Source: UBA6176 sp965283655 (GTDB taxonomy: Bacteria > Verrucomicrobiota > Verrucomicrobiia > Limisphaerales > UBA9464). Taken from it: a stretch of DNA of 64,000 bases. Positions 34,112 to 43,965 of this stretch are shown here, piece after piece (the stretch's first letter is position 1; every line of letters starts with the position of its first letter). Made by a program: the position numbers and the translations under genes. The notes under the pieces are model-generated. The model saw only the letters and a list, made by a program, of their open reading frames with translations, ran no database searches and was not told the origin of the DNA. The stretch covers positions 62,001-126,000 of the forward strand of contig CBDIPJ010000005.1 in the NCBI GenBank assembly GCA_965283655.1, in the 5' to 3' direction.

Positions 34112-35130
34112 GAGGCTGGTTTTTGAGGTGGCGTCCAAGGGTGGCGGCTGTTTTGGGTTCAATTCGGCGCGGCTGAGTCGTATCGCCGCTTGGCATTTTG
34201 GCGGCAGGTTTTGGAGTTAGGGGCACCAGCATGCCATGGCGAGTGTTCGAGGAGGGCTGTTTCGTCGGATGGGAACAGCGCCCTTTTGCGTCTTCTTGCG
34301 ATTCTTGCGGCCATCCTCCTGTGATTGAGGGGAAAGGGTCTCACGCGAAGACGCGAAGAAGGCTGGGGCCGTGGGCCTGTCTTGTGGCGATGGCGTCGCT
34401 GGTGAAATGAGACCGGGCGGATTTCGAACCGGTGGAAGCAGAGGGATTCCAGATCGGCAAGGACGGGTCTCTTGGCGGCTTCGAGGCTTTGCGGCTTGTC
34501 CGCTTCGTGTTCCGGGGCGTTGGCTTCTGGAGAAGCGACCGAATGTTGGCGGTCGCACGGGAAGGAGATCTGTCGCCCCTCCGGGCCTGGTGCCGCGGCT
34601 TGGCACCGGGTTGCGTGGTTCGGTTTCGTGTCGTTGGTGTCCTTCGTGGTTGAGGGGAGTCGGAGGGTTGAACGACGAAGCGCACAAAGGGCACGAAAGG
34701 AGGATGGGGGAGTTCAGGTCGATGGGGGAACTGTCTGGGCAGGCCAGCCACAACCACGTTGTGGTTGGGTGGGGGTTGGGATGTGGACCCAGGGTAGGCC
34801 TCGTTCCTCGGCCAACCCTTCGGGACGCAACGCCGTTGGCGTTGATGGGGGCCACGCTAGGGCGCATGGTCTGGGTTTGGACCGATACTCTGGCTCGGAC
34901 TCGAACAGACGCCGCGTGAGGAGGGCCAATGGTGTCCGTGGCGGGACAGAGCCAGGCAGTCATGTAATTCCGTAAAGAGGCCAGAGCGGCCAGCCATCGC
35001 ATTCGAAGAAGAATTCCATTTCGAATGGTCCGGATGAACGCGTCTGTGAGCGGGACCACTTCCGGTAGCAGTCGATGGATGGCCGCCACGTTCTTTGCCG
35101 ACTCCTGAGCCTTGGTCCCGCGTTTGAACA
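34112..35130. other. Gene-poor stretch of degenerate repeats
   Basis: Open frames on both strands are low-complexity. The sequence carries 'CACGCGAAGACGCGAAG' words, GTGTCCTTCGTGG words and the right inverted-repeat arm. On the minus strand near 34970-35110 a frame reads AAIHRLLPEVVPLTDAFIRT and beyond, perhaps the remnant of a gene, but I cannot assign it. Confidence 0.4.
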
Positions 35131-35132
35131 GC

Positions 35133-35318
35133 GCCTCGTGACCTCGTCGACTACCCCCATGGAGTAGCAGACGACGTCAGGAGGCTGTGGTTGGTTGGCT
35201 CCAAACCTGAATCTTCAAACTTCAGACTCTGGCCCGCCGGGTGAGGGCACCCGGCCTTCAGGGCAACTGGGAACTTCCCGGACCCGGCTTTAAACTTGAA
35301 ACTTCAAACTTCCAACTC
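35133..35318. repeat. Composite intergenic repeat block
   Basis: A full GACGTCGTCTGCTAC-family palindrome (arms 35133-35154 and 35164-35185), 'AACCTGAATCTTCAAACTTC' words, a GCCGGGTG/CACCCGGC hairpin (35236-35255), 'AACTGGGAACTTCC' and 'TTTAAACTTGAAACTTC' words. It lies immediately beyond the aldehyde dehydrogenase stop. Confidence 0.85.
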
Positions 35319-35322
35319 TCCC

Positions 35323-36762
35323 TTACCAGGCGCGTTCGATGGAACGGCGTTTCCAGAGGAATTCGAACATGTTGCCCTCGTGCGGTTGGTCCCACGAGAT
35401 CTTCATCGTCGAGACCGGACCGATGTTGAGGCGGTCGATTTCACCGAAGGCCTCGATCTCACGGATGAAGGCGGGATCCTTCGTGATCGCTGAGCACGCG
35501 AGGGTGTACCCGATCTTGTGCAGCATCTCCGACTGCGGGCAGGTCACGACGCTGGCGTACGGACACAGGAACTCGCGGTTGGCCAGCGGATGCGAGAAGT
35601 CGTCGCACAGGACGATGGTCGGACGCATGTACGTGCCGCCTTCGAACACCACCTTGCGCGGGCCGCCACGGTAACGCGCAGTGACGTCCTCGGCCCCGGC
35701 TGTCTTGAGGCCCTCGTCGATCTGCGCGTCGATGAACTCCGCCATCTTGGGATTGGCGAACCCGGAAAGCCGCGCGGCTTCGTCGTCGGGACGCGTGGGC
35801 TGGATCGGACCCAGCTTCTGGGCGAGGGCATCAGCGATTTCCGCGGCCTTGCGGGGAACGACGATGGCCGAAGCGTTGATGCAGGACCGGCCGCCGTTGT
35901 CGGAGATGGCGGCGGCGATGACGTCGATGAAATCGGGCCACTGGTCGATGCAATCCTCGCCGATGATGAACTTGGACCAACCGGGGCCGTGGATCTGGAT
36001 GGCCGGGTTGGAGGCGTACTGCGCGGTGGTGGACTTGTCGCCGAAGATCAGCGCACGGCCGCAGGTGTTCAGGATGGTGGCGGCGCCGTCGTGGTCGGTG
36101 GCGTAGAACCCGAAGGCTTCCGACGGGACACCGGCCGCGATGAAGGCCTGGATGAGGCGGTACGGGGTCCAGGGTTCCTCCCGGCCGGGCTTGATGACGA
36201 CGGGCGTCTTGAGTGCGACGGCTGGCAGCCAAAGGGAGTTCACGGCCGGCGAATTGCTCGGCATGACCAGACCCAGGGCGATCGACGCCGGACAGAAGGC
36301 GAGCTTGGTGCCGAACTGTTCGCCGAAACCGCGGTCGATGACGGAGAAATCCAGGCCGCGCGAAAGGCCGTTGAGGATCTCCTGCAGGTGCGTCAGCGCG
36401 TAGTGGAGCTTGGCCATGTTGCGCCGGACCATCACGTGCGGCAGACCGCTGGTGACGCTGAGGGTCTCGATGTATTGCTGGGCCGATTGCGTGTGGCCGC
36501 GGTCGCCGAGGGGCAACGTGCCATTGAGGAAGAATTCGCCGGCCTTGGCCGACAGTTCCATCAGTTCGGCCACGGTGAATCGGGCCAGCGCGGCGCGGGA
36601 GGCTCCGATCTTTGCGAGGTCACGCCGGACGATGCCGCCATTGACGGTGGAGACGAGGGCTTTGACTTCGCCGGTGCGGTGATCCTTGACCTCGATCTTC
36701 TCGAGGGATTCGTAGGTGCGACCGAGGCGGAGGGCTGGGATATGGGGGATGGCGTCAGACAT
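35323..36762 (-). CDS. Aldehyde dehydrogenase family protein
   Basis: 479 residues from ATG 36762. The NAD-binding and catalytic parts are visible: LGLVMPSNSPAVNSLWLPAV, ALKTPVVIKPGREEPWTPYR, LIFGDKSTTAQYA and the nucleophile cysteine in DNGGRSCINASAIVVP. The usual EL glutamate motif ahead of the cysteine is not obvious, and a late segment (TLACSAITKDPAFIREIEAF) resembles the ALDH C-terminal region. The substrate is unknown. It is transcribed alone, with repeat blocks on both sides. Confidence 0.85.
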   Translation of the reverse strand: MSDAIPHIPALRLGRTYESLEKIEVKDHRTGEVKALVSTVNGGIVRRDLAKIGASRAALARFTVAELMELSAKAGEFFLNGTLPLGDRGHTQSAQQYIETLSVTSGLPHVMVRRNMAKLHYALTHLQEILNGLSRGLDFSVIDRGFGEQFGTKLAFCPASIALGLVMPSNSPAVNSLWLPAVALKTPVVIKPGREEPWTPYRLIQAFIAAGVPSEAFGFYATDHDGAATILNTCGRALIFGDKSTTAQYASNPAIQIHGPGWSKFIIGEDCIDQWPDFIDVIAAAISDNGGRSCINASAIVVPRKAAEIADALAQKLGPIQPTRPDDEAARLSGFANPKMAEFIDAQIDEGLKTAGAEDVTARYRGGPRKVVFEGGTYMRPTIVLCDDFSHPLANREFLCPYASVVTCPQSEMLHKIGYTLACSAITKDPAFIREIEAFGEIDRLNIGPVSTMKISWDQPHEGNMFEFLWKRRSIERAW

Positions 36763-36840
36763 GGTGTCGCGCAAATGGCGACCTCAAATTGATACGCCTG
36801 CGTACGAATGCCAACTGAAAGTTCGAGCTGTGGGGGGCAG

Positions 36841-38235
36841 GCCGCGAAGGCGTGAAGGGGAACAGCCGCAAAAATCGAAAGAAGGCGCAAAAGGGGAAGC
36901 GGGTGGGGTGCCACGTGGGTGGGGTGGGGGTGCTCCCGATCTTTGCGTTCTTTTGTGGCTCTTGCGGCAAGATCGGTTTGCGTTCCGTTGGGGCGCAGGT
37001 CGGGGACCTGCCTTGGGGATCTGGGGGAGTGCTTTTCGATCTCCATTCCTTCCGGCAGTCCTGCTCCCCTTTGCGGCTTTGAGGCTTCGCGGCTTTTCCC
37101 TCCGTCCCCTTCACGGACAGACAACGAAAGCAAAGCCACGAAGCCGCGAAGGCGTGAAGGGGAACAGCCGCAAAAATCGAAAGAAGGCGCAAAAAGGGAA
37201 GCGGGTGGGGTGCCACGCGGGTGGGGTGGGGGTGCTCCCGATCTTTGCGTTCTTTTGTGGCTCTTGCGGCAAGATCGGTTTGCGTTCCGTTGGGGCGCAG
37301 GTCGGGGACCTGCCTTGGAGATCTGCGGGGAGTGCTTTTCGGTCTCCATTCCTTCCGGCAGTCCACCTCCCTTTGCGGCTTTGAGGCTTCGCGGCTTTTT
37401 TCCTCCGTTCCCTTCACGGACAGACAACGAAAGCGAAGCCGCGAAGGCGTGAAGGGGAACAGCCGCAAAAATCGAAAGAAGGCGCAAAAGGGGAAGCGGG
37501 TGGGGTGCCACGCGGGTGGGGTGGGGGTGCTCCCGATCTTTGCGTTCTTTTGTGGCTCTTGCGGCAAGATCGGTTTGCGTTCCGTTGGGGCGCAGGTCGG
37601 GGACCTGCCTTGGGGATCTGGGGGAGTGCTTTTCGATCTCCATTCCTTCCGGCAGTCCTGCTCCCCTTTGCGGCTTTGAGGCTTCGCGGCTTTTTTCCTC
37701 CGTTCCCTTCACGGACAGACAACGAAAGCGAAGCCGCGAAGGCGTGAAGGGGAACTGCCGCAAAAATCGAAAGAAGGCGCAAAAGGGGAAGCGGGTGGGG
37801 TGCCACGCGGGTGGGGTGGGGGTGCTCCCGATCTTTGCGTTCTTCTGTGGCTCTTGCGGCAAGATCGGTTTGCGTTCCGTTGGTGCGCAGGTCGGGGACC
37901 TGCCTTGGAGATCTGGGGGAGTGCTTTTCGGTCTCATTTCCTTTCCATTCGGCAGTCCATCTCCCCTTTGCGGCTTTGAGGCTTCGCGGCTTTTCCCTTC
38001 TGGTCTTTTGCTGGCAGACAACGAAAGCGAAGCCGCGAAGGCGTGAAGGGGAACAGCCGCAAAAATCGAAAGAAGGCGCAAAAGGGGAAGCGGCTGTGGT
38101 GCCACGCAGGTGGGGTGGTGGTGCTCCCGATCTTTGCGTTCTTCTGTGGCTCTTGCGGCAAGATCGGTTTGCGTTCCGTTGGTGCGCAGGTCGGGGACCT
38201 GCCTTGGAGATCTGAGGGAGTGCTTTTCGGTCTCC
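36841..38235. repeat. Tandem array of five ~295-302 bp units
   Basis: The phrase GCCGCGAAGGCGTGAAGGGG starts at 36841, 37143, 37438, 37733 and 38032. Each unit continues through AAAATCGAAAGAAGGCGCAA, GATCTTTGCGTTCTT, CAGGTCGGGGACCTGCC and GGCTTTGAGGCTTCGCGGC. Unit lengths are 302, 295, 295 and 299 bp, not multiples of three, so the long minus-strand frames across it shift between units and are not coding. The last unit breaks off at about 38235. Units differ by a few substitutions each. Confidence 0.95.
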
Positions 38236-38382
38236 ATTCCTTCCGGCTTCCCCTTGGCGGCGGCGTCTGTCTCTCGGTTTCCTGGTACTGAATTCCTCGC
38301 ACAGGCGGTGGAATCCGTGCTTCACCAGCTGGTGAGGCGTTGATGGGCGCATCCCCACACTGCGCCCTTTGAGACTGAACTT

Positions 38383-38445
38383 GGGGCGGCGATGTCCTCA
38401 TCGCCTTGGGAATGGCTTTGGAACGGCGACGAGGACGTCGCCACT
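38383..38445. repeat. GGCGATG/CATCGCC palindrome unit
   Basis: One unit of the family at 8499: GGCGATGTCCTCATCGCC then, after about 20 bp, GGCGACGAGGACGTCGCC. It lies about 225 bp upstream of the RND gene. The remaining sequence to 38670 shows no gene. Confidence 0.85.
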
Positions 38446-38670
38446 CCGTTCCATGCGGGGGCAGTCTCGAGATACGTCTGTCGTTGAACCGTCGAGGCTT
38501 TGAAACTTGTTGCCCATCAGTGGGCAGGGCATCTTGCATGCAGGCTCCGGGGCGCAGGGTTCCGCACAGGGTTGATGCTGTGGATGGATCCTGCGCGTCG
38601 CGGTGGCACCCGGGTGGGTGCTGGAAGCCTTCGGGTCCTGTTCCCTCGCGCGGTTGTCTGAAAGCTTGCC

Positions 38671-41600
38671 ATGTGGATCGTCCGTCTCGCCCTGCGCCGG
38701 CCCTACACCTTCGTGGTGGCGGCGCTGGTCCTGATCCTGTTGACGCCGCTGATCCTGTTGCGGACGCCGACGGACATCTTCCCGTCGATCAACATCCCGG
38801 TGATCTCGGTGATCTGGCAGTACCAGGGGTTGAGCGCGCAGGAGATCGAGCAGCGGATCCTGTTCGGTCATGAGCGGTCGCTGTCGGCGACGGTGAACGA
38901 CATCGAGCATGTGGAATCGAACGCCTACAACGGCGTGGGGATCATCAAGGTGTTCCTGCGCGAAGGGGCCTCGATCGACGCCGGGGTGGCGCAGATCACG
39001 GCGATCGCGCAGACGATCCTGAGGCAGATGCCGCCGGGGCAGACCCCGCCGCTGGTGATCCGCTACAACGCGTCGACCGTCCCGATCCTCCAATACGGCC
39101 TGAGTTCGAAGACCCTTTCCGAACAGGAACTCTATGACCTCGGACAAAACCAGATCCGGGTGGGGCTCTCGACGGTGTTCGGCGCGCAGGTGCCCTGGCC
39201 GTATGGCGGGAAGACGCGCGTGGTTTCGGTGGATCTCGACCTGCCGGCGCTGAAGGCGAAGAACCTGAAGGCGGAAGATGTGGTGAATGCGTTCGCCGCC
39301 CAGAGCCTGATCCTGCCGTCCGGGACGACGAAGATCGGGCCGACCGAGTATGACGTGTCGGTGAACAGCCAGCCGCGGGTGATCGAGGAACTGGGCGATC
39401 TTCCGATCCGGGTCGTGAATGGGGCGACGATCCGGGTGCGCGACGTGGCGAATGTCCGGGACGGGTATCAACCGCAGCAGAACGTGGTGCGGCAGGACGG
39501 CCAGCGCGGGGCGCTGCTGACGATCCTGAAGAGCGGGGTGGCGTCGACGCTGGACGTGGTGGCGAGCGTGAAGGAGGCGATGCCGCGGATCCGCGCGGGG
39601 CTGACGCCCGAACTGGAGGTGAAGGAATTCGGGGATCAATCGCTCTTTGTGCGAGCGGCAGTGGATGGGGTCATCCACGAAGGCGTGATCGCGGCGAGCC
39701 TGACGGCCTTGATGATCCTGCTGTTCCTGGGTTCGTGGCGCAGCACGTTGATCATCGCGGTGTCGATTCCACTGAGTGTGCTGGCGTCGCTGGCGGTGCT
39801 GAGCGCGCTGGGCGAGACGATCAACCTCATGACGCTGGGTGGACTGGCGCTTGCGGTGGGCATCCTCGTGGATGACGCCACGGTGGAGATCGAGAACATC
39901 CATCGGCAGATGTCGTTCGGGAAATCGCTGGAGACGGCAATCCTGGACGGCGCGCAGGAGATCGCGTTGCCGGCCTTCGTGAGCACGCTCTGCATCTGCA
40001 TCGTTTTCGTTCCGATGTTCTTCCTGACGGGTGTGGCGCGACACCTGTTCGTGCCGTTGGCCGAGGCGGTGGTGTTCGCGATGCTGGCGAGTTATGTGCT
40101 GAGCCGGACGTTGATCCCGACGCTGGTGATGTGGTTCTACCGGAACGTGGCGCAAGGGCACGGGCACGGGGCGGCCGGAGAAGAATCCACCGAATGGGAA
40201 ACGGGTGGGACGGTGACGCGGCGTCGGGAGGTGGCGGCAGGGCCGTTGTGGATGCGCCCATTCGCAGCGATCCATCGGAGCTTCGAGCGGGGTTTCGGGC
40301 GTTTCCGGAACGGTTACCGCGACCTGCTCGAGACACTCCTGCATCGGCGTGTGGCCTTCGCGGTGTTGTTCCTCGCGGTGTGCGGGGCGTCGGGATTGTT
40401 GTACTTCCGGTTGGGTGAGGATTTCTTCCCGGCCGTGGACGGCGGCCAGATCCGGCTCCACCTGCGGGCGCGCACCGGCACGCGGATCGAGGAGACGGTG
40501 CGGCTCGTGGATCAGGTGGAGGATGTCATCCGCGATGAAGTCGGCGTCGACGAAATCGAAGGGGTGTTGGACAACATCGGGATCCCGAACTCGGGCATCT
40601 CGCTGAGTTACTCGAACAGTGGGTTGATCGGGACGGGCGATGCGGACGTGCTGGTGTCGCTGAAGAAGGAGCATCGTCCGACGGCGGATCACGTGCGGCG
40701 TTTGCGGGTGCGCCTGCAACGGGAGTTTCCGGGGACGCTGTTCTACTTCCTGCCGGCTGACATCGTGAGCCAGACGATCAACTTCGGTCTGCCGGCGCCG
40801 TTCGACGTGCAGATCGTGGGTCGCGACCAGGCGGGCAACCGGGCCGTCGCGGCGGCGCTCGCCGCGAAGATCCGTCAGGTGCCCGGCGCGGTGGACGTGC
40901 GGGTGCAACAACCGGCGGACCAACCGCGGTTCCATGTGGACGTGAATCGCGCGAAGGCGGCGGAGATCGGACTGACCGAGCGGGACGTGGCGAACTCGGT
41001 CCTGTTGAGCCTGAATGGAAGCGGGCAGGTCGCACCCTCGTACTGGCTGAACCCGCGCATCGGGATCCAGTACCTCGTCAACATCCGCGCGCCCGAGCAC
41101 GTCATGGATTCGTTGGACGCGTTGATGTCGGTGCCGGTGAGCGCCAGCGTGGCGGGGGCGGGCGACGGGCAGGTGCTGGCGAACGTGGCGACGGTGACGC
41201 GGACGAATTCGCCGCCGGTGGTGACCCACTACAACGTCACGCCGGTGATCGATGTGTTTGGCGGTGTGGAAGGGCGGGATCTGGGTTCGGTGCTGCGCGA
41301 GATCGAGCCGCTGGTGGAGGCGGCAAAGAAGGAACTCCCGCGCGGGAGCTACATTGTGATGCGCGGCCAGGCGGAGACGATGCGGGCGAGTTACCGCGGC
41401 CTGTTGTGGGGATTGGCTGGCGCGATCGTTCTGGTCTACCTGCTGCTGGTGGTGAACTTCCAGAGCTGGCTCGATCCCTTCATCATCATCATGGCCTTGC
41501 CCGGCGCGGTGGCCGGGGTCGCGTGGGGCCTGTGGGTGACGGGGACGTCGCTGAGCGTTCCCGCGTTGATGGGCGCGATCATGTGCGTCGGCGTGGCCAC

Positions 41601-41943
41601 GGCGAATTCGGTGCTGATCGTGAGCTTCGCGCGCGAGGCCATGAACACCGGCGAGGACGCGCTCAACGCCGCGCTCAAGGCGGGCAGCACCCGACTGCGG
41701 GCGGTGCTCATGACGGCGCTGGCGATGGCGCTGGGCATGGTCCCGATGAGCCTCGGACTGGGCGAAGGCGGCGAACAGAACGCGCCGCTCGGTCGTGCGG
41801 TGATCGGCGGGCTGGTCATGGCCACCGTGGCCACGCTCCTCTTCGTGCCGGTCGTGTTCACCCTCGTCCACCGCGGACGTGATCCGAAGGCAAAGACCAC
41901 CGACCTGATGGCTGAATCCAGTGCGGATCCCCTTTCTCCATGA
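38671..41943 (+). CDS. RND (HAE1/AcrB-type) efflux transporter
   Basis: Proton-driven inner-membrane pump of 1090 residues, slightly longer than the usual 1020-1050, with an extra His/Gly/Glu-rich cytoplasmic loop near residue 500. Features: helix 1 (YTFVVAALVLILLTPLILL), PTDIFPSINIPVISV, the proton-relay aspartates in VGILVDDATVEIENIHRQM, two large periplasmic loops, and C-terminal helices (GAIMCVGVATANSVLIVSFA). The DDATVEIEN form and absence of metal motifs favour an organic-solute exporter. The gene overlaps its membrane-fusion partner by four bases; there is no TolC-like gene behind it. Confidence 0.93.
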   Translation: MWIVRLALRRPYTFVVAALVLILLTPLILLRTPTDIFPSINIPVISVIWQYQGLSAQEIEQRILFGHERSLSATVNDIEHVESNAYNGVGIIKVFLREGASIDAGVAQITAIAQTILRQMPPGQTPPLVIRYNASTVPILQYGLSSKTLSEQELYDLGQNQIRVGLSTVFGAQVPWPYGGKTRVVSVDLDLPALKAKNLKAEDVVNAFAAQSLILPSGTTKIGPTEYDVSVNSQPRVIEELGDLPIRVVNGATIRVRDVANVRDGYQPQQNVVRQDGQRGALLTILKSGVASTLDVVASVKEAMPRIRAGLTPELEVKEFGDQSLFVRAAVDGVIHEGVIAASLTALMILLFLGSWRSTLIIAVSIPLSVLASLAVLSALGETINLMTLGGLALAVGILVDDATVEIENIHRQMSFGKSLETAILDGAQEIALPAFVSTLCICIVFVPMFFLTGVARHLFVPLAEAVVFAMLASYVLSRTLIPTLVMWFYRNVAQGHGHGAAGEESTEWETGGTVTRRREVAAGPLWMRPFAAIHRSFERGFGRFRNGYRDLLETLLHRRVAFAVLFLAVCGASGLLYFRLGEDFFPAVDGGQIRLHLRARTGTRIEETVRLVDQVEDVIRDEVGVDEIEGVLDNIGIPNSGISLSYSNSGLIGTGDADVLVSLKKEHRPTADHVRRLRVRLQREFPGTLFYFLPADIVSQTINFGLPAPFDVQIVGRDQAGNRAVAAALAAKIRQVPGAVDVRVQQPADQPRFHVDVNRAKAAEIGLTERDVANSVLLSLNGSGQVAPSYWLNPRIGIQYLVNIRAPEHVMDSLDALMSVPVSASVAGAGDGQVLANVATVTRTNSPPVVTHYNVTPVIDVFGGVEGRDLGSVLREIEPLVEAAKKELPRGSYIVMRGQAETMRASYRGLLWGLAGAIVLVYLLLVVNFQSWLDPFIIIMALPGAVAGVAWGLWVTGTSLSVPALMGAIMCVGVATANSVLIVSFAREAMNTGEDALNAALKAGSTRLRAVLMTALAMALGMVPMSLGLGEGGEQNAPLGRAVIGGLVMATVATLLFVPVVFTLVHRGRDPKAKTTDLMAESSADPLSP

Positions 41944-43130
41944 GACAAATCCCAATGCAGGGCCTCGGGCCCAAGACGGACGTCAGCCGACACACCACCG
42001 CTGGCCGGACGAACGTGTTGCTGCTGGTTGTCGTGTCCGCTGGGTTGCTCGGCGTCGCGTTCGCCATGGGATGGTTTCCCCGGGCGCGCAAGGATCGTGA
42101 GGTGCGCGCGGCGACGCGGGAGTTGTCCCTGCCGACGGTCACGGTGGTTTCGCCCGCTCCGGCAAAGACGGGGGCTGCGATGCTCCTGCCGGCGGAGATC
42201 CGGCCGTGGACGGACGCGTCGATTCTCGCGCGGGCTTCCGGATACGTGAAGCGGTGGCACGTGGAACTGGGTGCCACGGTGGAGGCGGGGGCCTTGCTGG
42301 CGGAATTGGAGACGCCGGAATTGAACGAGGAGCTGGCTACCCAACGTGCGCAGTTGCGCCAGACGGAGGCGGCCGCGGCGCTGGCTGAATCCACGGCGGC
42401 GCGGTGGCGCGAGATGCGGCGCGAGGCCTTGGTGTCCCAGCAGGAAACGGACGAGAAGCTGGCGGACACCCGCCTGAAGGCGGCGATGGTGGAGTCGGCG
42501 CAGGCCGGGGTTCATCGGTTGGAGGAACTGCTGAAGTTCGCGCGGATCACCGCGCCTTTCGCCGGGGTGGTTACGGCGCGTCGATTGGATGTCGGGCAAT
42601 TGGTGACGGCGGGCAGCAGCGTCGAACTCTATCGTCTCGCGCAGGTGGATGTGTTGCGCGTGTTCGTGCGGGTTCCGCAGGCGGCGGCCAGCGCCATGGT
42701 TCCGGGACTGACCGCGGAGGTTCTCCTGGATGGGAAGGGAACCCAGGCACTGCCGGCCAAGGTGGTCCGCACCGCGGGTGCAATGGACGTGGCCTCACGT
42801 ACGCTGCTGACCGAGCTTGAACTTCCGAATCCGGAACATCGGGTGCTCCCCGGGGGATTCGCTCAGGTCCGTTTCACGGGATTCGCCCATGATGTCCCGT
42901 TGGCCGTGCCGGCGAACGCGCTGCTGTTCCGTACGGAAGGGTCGATGGTGGCGCGGTTGACGACGGACAACCGGATTGAGCTCCGCAAGGTCACGCTCGG
43001 TCGGGACATGGGTGCCGTGGTGGAGATCACCGCCGGTGTGCAGACAACGGACCGCCTGGTGTTGAACCCGCCGGATTCCATCACGGTGGGGGCGGAAGTG
43101 CGCGTGGTTACTCCGGAGAAGAAGCCGTGA
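41940..43130 (+). CDS. RND membrane-fusion (adaptor) protein
   Basis: 396 residues: an N-terminal anchor helix (NVLLLVVVSAGLLGVAFAM), a biotinyl-lipoyl-like hairpin domain (ILARASGYVKRWHVELGATV), a coiled-coil hairpin (residues 120-190), and a beta-barrel domain (RVLPGGFAQVRFTG). It starts at an ATGA overlap with the transporter stop, so the pump comes first and the adaptor second, the reverse of the acrAB order. It ends 19 bp before a repeat array. Confidence 0.92.
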   Translation: MRQIPMQGLGPKTDVSRHTTAGRTNVLLLVVVSAGLLGVAFAMGWFPRARKDREVRAATRELSLPTVTVVSPAPAKTGAAMLLPAEIRPWTDASILARASGYVKRWHVELGATVEAGALLAELETPELNEELATQRAQLRQTEAAAALAESTAARWREMRREALVSQQETDEKLADTRLKAAMVESAQAGVHRLEELLKFARITAPFAGVVTARRLDVGQLVTAGSSVELYRLAQVDVLRVFVRVPQAAASAMVPGLTAEVLLDGKGTQALPAKVVRTAGAMDVASRTLLTELELPNPEHRVLPGGFAQVRFTGFAHDVPLAVPANALLFRTEGSMVARLTTDNRIELRKVTLGRDMGAVVEITAGVQTTDRLVLNPPDSITVGAEVRVVTPEKKP

Positions 43131-43148
43131 GGTGTTGCCTCCCGGGGG

Positions 43149-43566
43149 GTAGCCGACGACGTGAGGAGGCAGGGCTTGTCGGACTGCGAACTGGCTTCTG
43201 GAGACTGGGGACTTCTTCCACAGCCTCCTGACGTCGACTGCTACGTCTCGGGTGTAGCTGACGACGTGAGGAGGCAGGGTTTGCTGGACTGGGAACTGGC
43301 TTCTGGAGACTGGGGACTCCTTCCACAGCCTCCTGACGTCGACTGCTACGTCTGAGGGGGTAGCTGACGACGTGAGGAGGCGGGGTTTGTCGGACGGGGA
43401 ACTGGCCTCTGGAGACTGGGAACTCCTTCCACAGCCTCCTGACGTCGACTGCTACGTCTGGGGGGGTAGCTGACGACGTGAGGAGGCGGGGTTTGTCGGA
43501 CTGGGAACTGGCCTCTGGAGACTGGGGACTTCTTCCACAGCCTCCTGACGTCGGCTGCTACGCGGC
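43149..43566. repeat. 106-bp tandem array of the GACGTCGTCTGCTAC palindrome
   Basis: Four units start with GTAG at 43149, 43254, 43360 and 43466 (periods 105, 106, 106). Each unit has GTAGCTGACGACGTGAGGAG, then 'GACTGGGAACTGGC' and 'CTGGAGACTGGG' words, then CCTCCTGACGTCGACTGCTA. The last arm supplies the TAG stop of the response-regulator gene (43558). Spacers are near-identical words, not unique sequence, so it is not a CRISPR. Confidence 0.92.
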
Positions 43567-43953
43567 GGGAGGAGGCGTGGTCTGGGCGTCGATGAGGCGT
43601 TTGGCCTCGGTGAGGAGTTGGTTCGGTGAGAACGGCTTGGTGAGGAACAGCGAAGCCCCGGAGTCCTCGGCGTCCTGCCGGGTCATGACGTGGCCGCGGG
43701 CGGTCAGCATGATCACCGGGATGTTGGCGGTCTTCGGTGATTGCTTCAGGAGACGGAGGGCGCCGAGGCCGTCGAGCTCGGGCATCAGGACGTCCATGAC
43801 GATCAGGGCGGGTTGTTCGCGGTCGGCCAGTTCGATGGCCTCGAGTCCGTTGCGGCCGATGATCAGCTGGTAACCGCCGCGGCGGAGGGAGAACTCGGTG
43901 ACCCGGAGCATGTGCGGCTCGTCATCGACGATCAGGATCTTGGGAGCGCTCAT
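43558..43953 (-). CDS. Single-domain response regulator
   Basis: 131-residue receiver domain: acidic pair in LIVDDEPHMLR, phosphorylation aspartate in IVMDVLMPELDG, threonine in VIMLTARG and lysine in LTKPFSPN. There is no output domain. It ends with a Pro-rich tail whose stop lies inside the repeat array. It starts 12 bp after the PP2C gene and probably feeds the same signalling module. Confidence 0.92.
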   Translation of the reverse strand: MSAPKILIVDDEPHMLRVTEFSLRRGGYQLIIGRNGLEAIELADREQPALIVMDVLMPELDGLGALRLLKQSPKTANIPVIMLTARGHVMTRQDAEDSGASLFLTKPFSPNQLLTEAKRLIDAQTTPPPAA

Positions 43954-43965
43954 GGGAGGGAAGGT

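Larger units (their letters stand above)
33512..34818. repeat. Inverted repeat arms flanking the transposase remnant
   Basis: A 32-bp block at 33512-33543 is the perfect reverse complement of 34787-34818 (core GGCCGAGGAACGAGGCCTAC). Similarity continues imperfectly outside the core, including GGTTGTGG and ACGCCGTTGGCGTTG segments, for roughly 100 bp. The arms enclose 1.2 kb with the dead Y1 transposase. Confidence 0.75.

Noticed and set aside
34217..35089. 290-residue minus-strand frame
   Set aside because: Made of degenerate repeat words; no domain, inconsistent composition along its length.
36561..38237. Long minus-strand frame with repeated segments (LPLLRLLSIFAAVPLHAFAA)
   Set aside because: It crosses a tandem array whose unit is not a multiple of three; the open frame follows from lack of stops in the repeat, and it also runs into the ALDH gene.
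38398..41955. 1185-residue minus-strand frame opposite the RND pump
   Set aside because: His/Arg/Asp-rich antisense; the plus strand encodes a full transporter.
43149..43566. Possible CRISPR array
   Set aside because: Both 'repeat' and 'spacer' parts are nearly identical between units, the period is 106 bp, and no cas gene is near.
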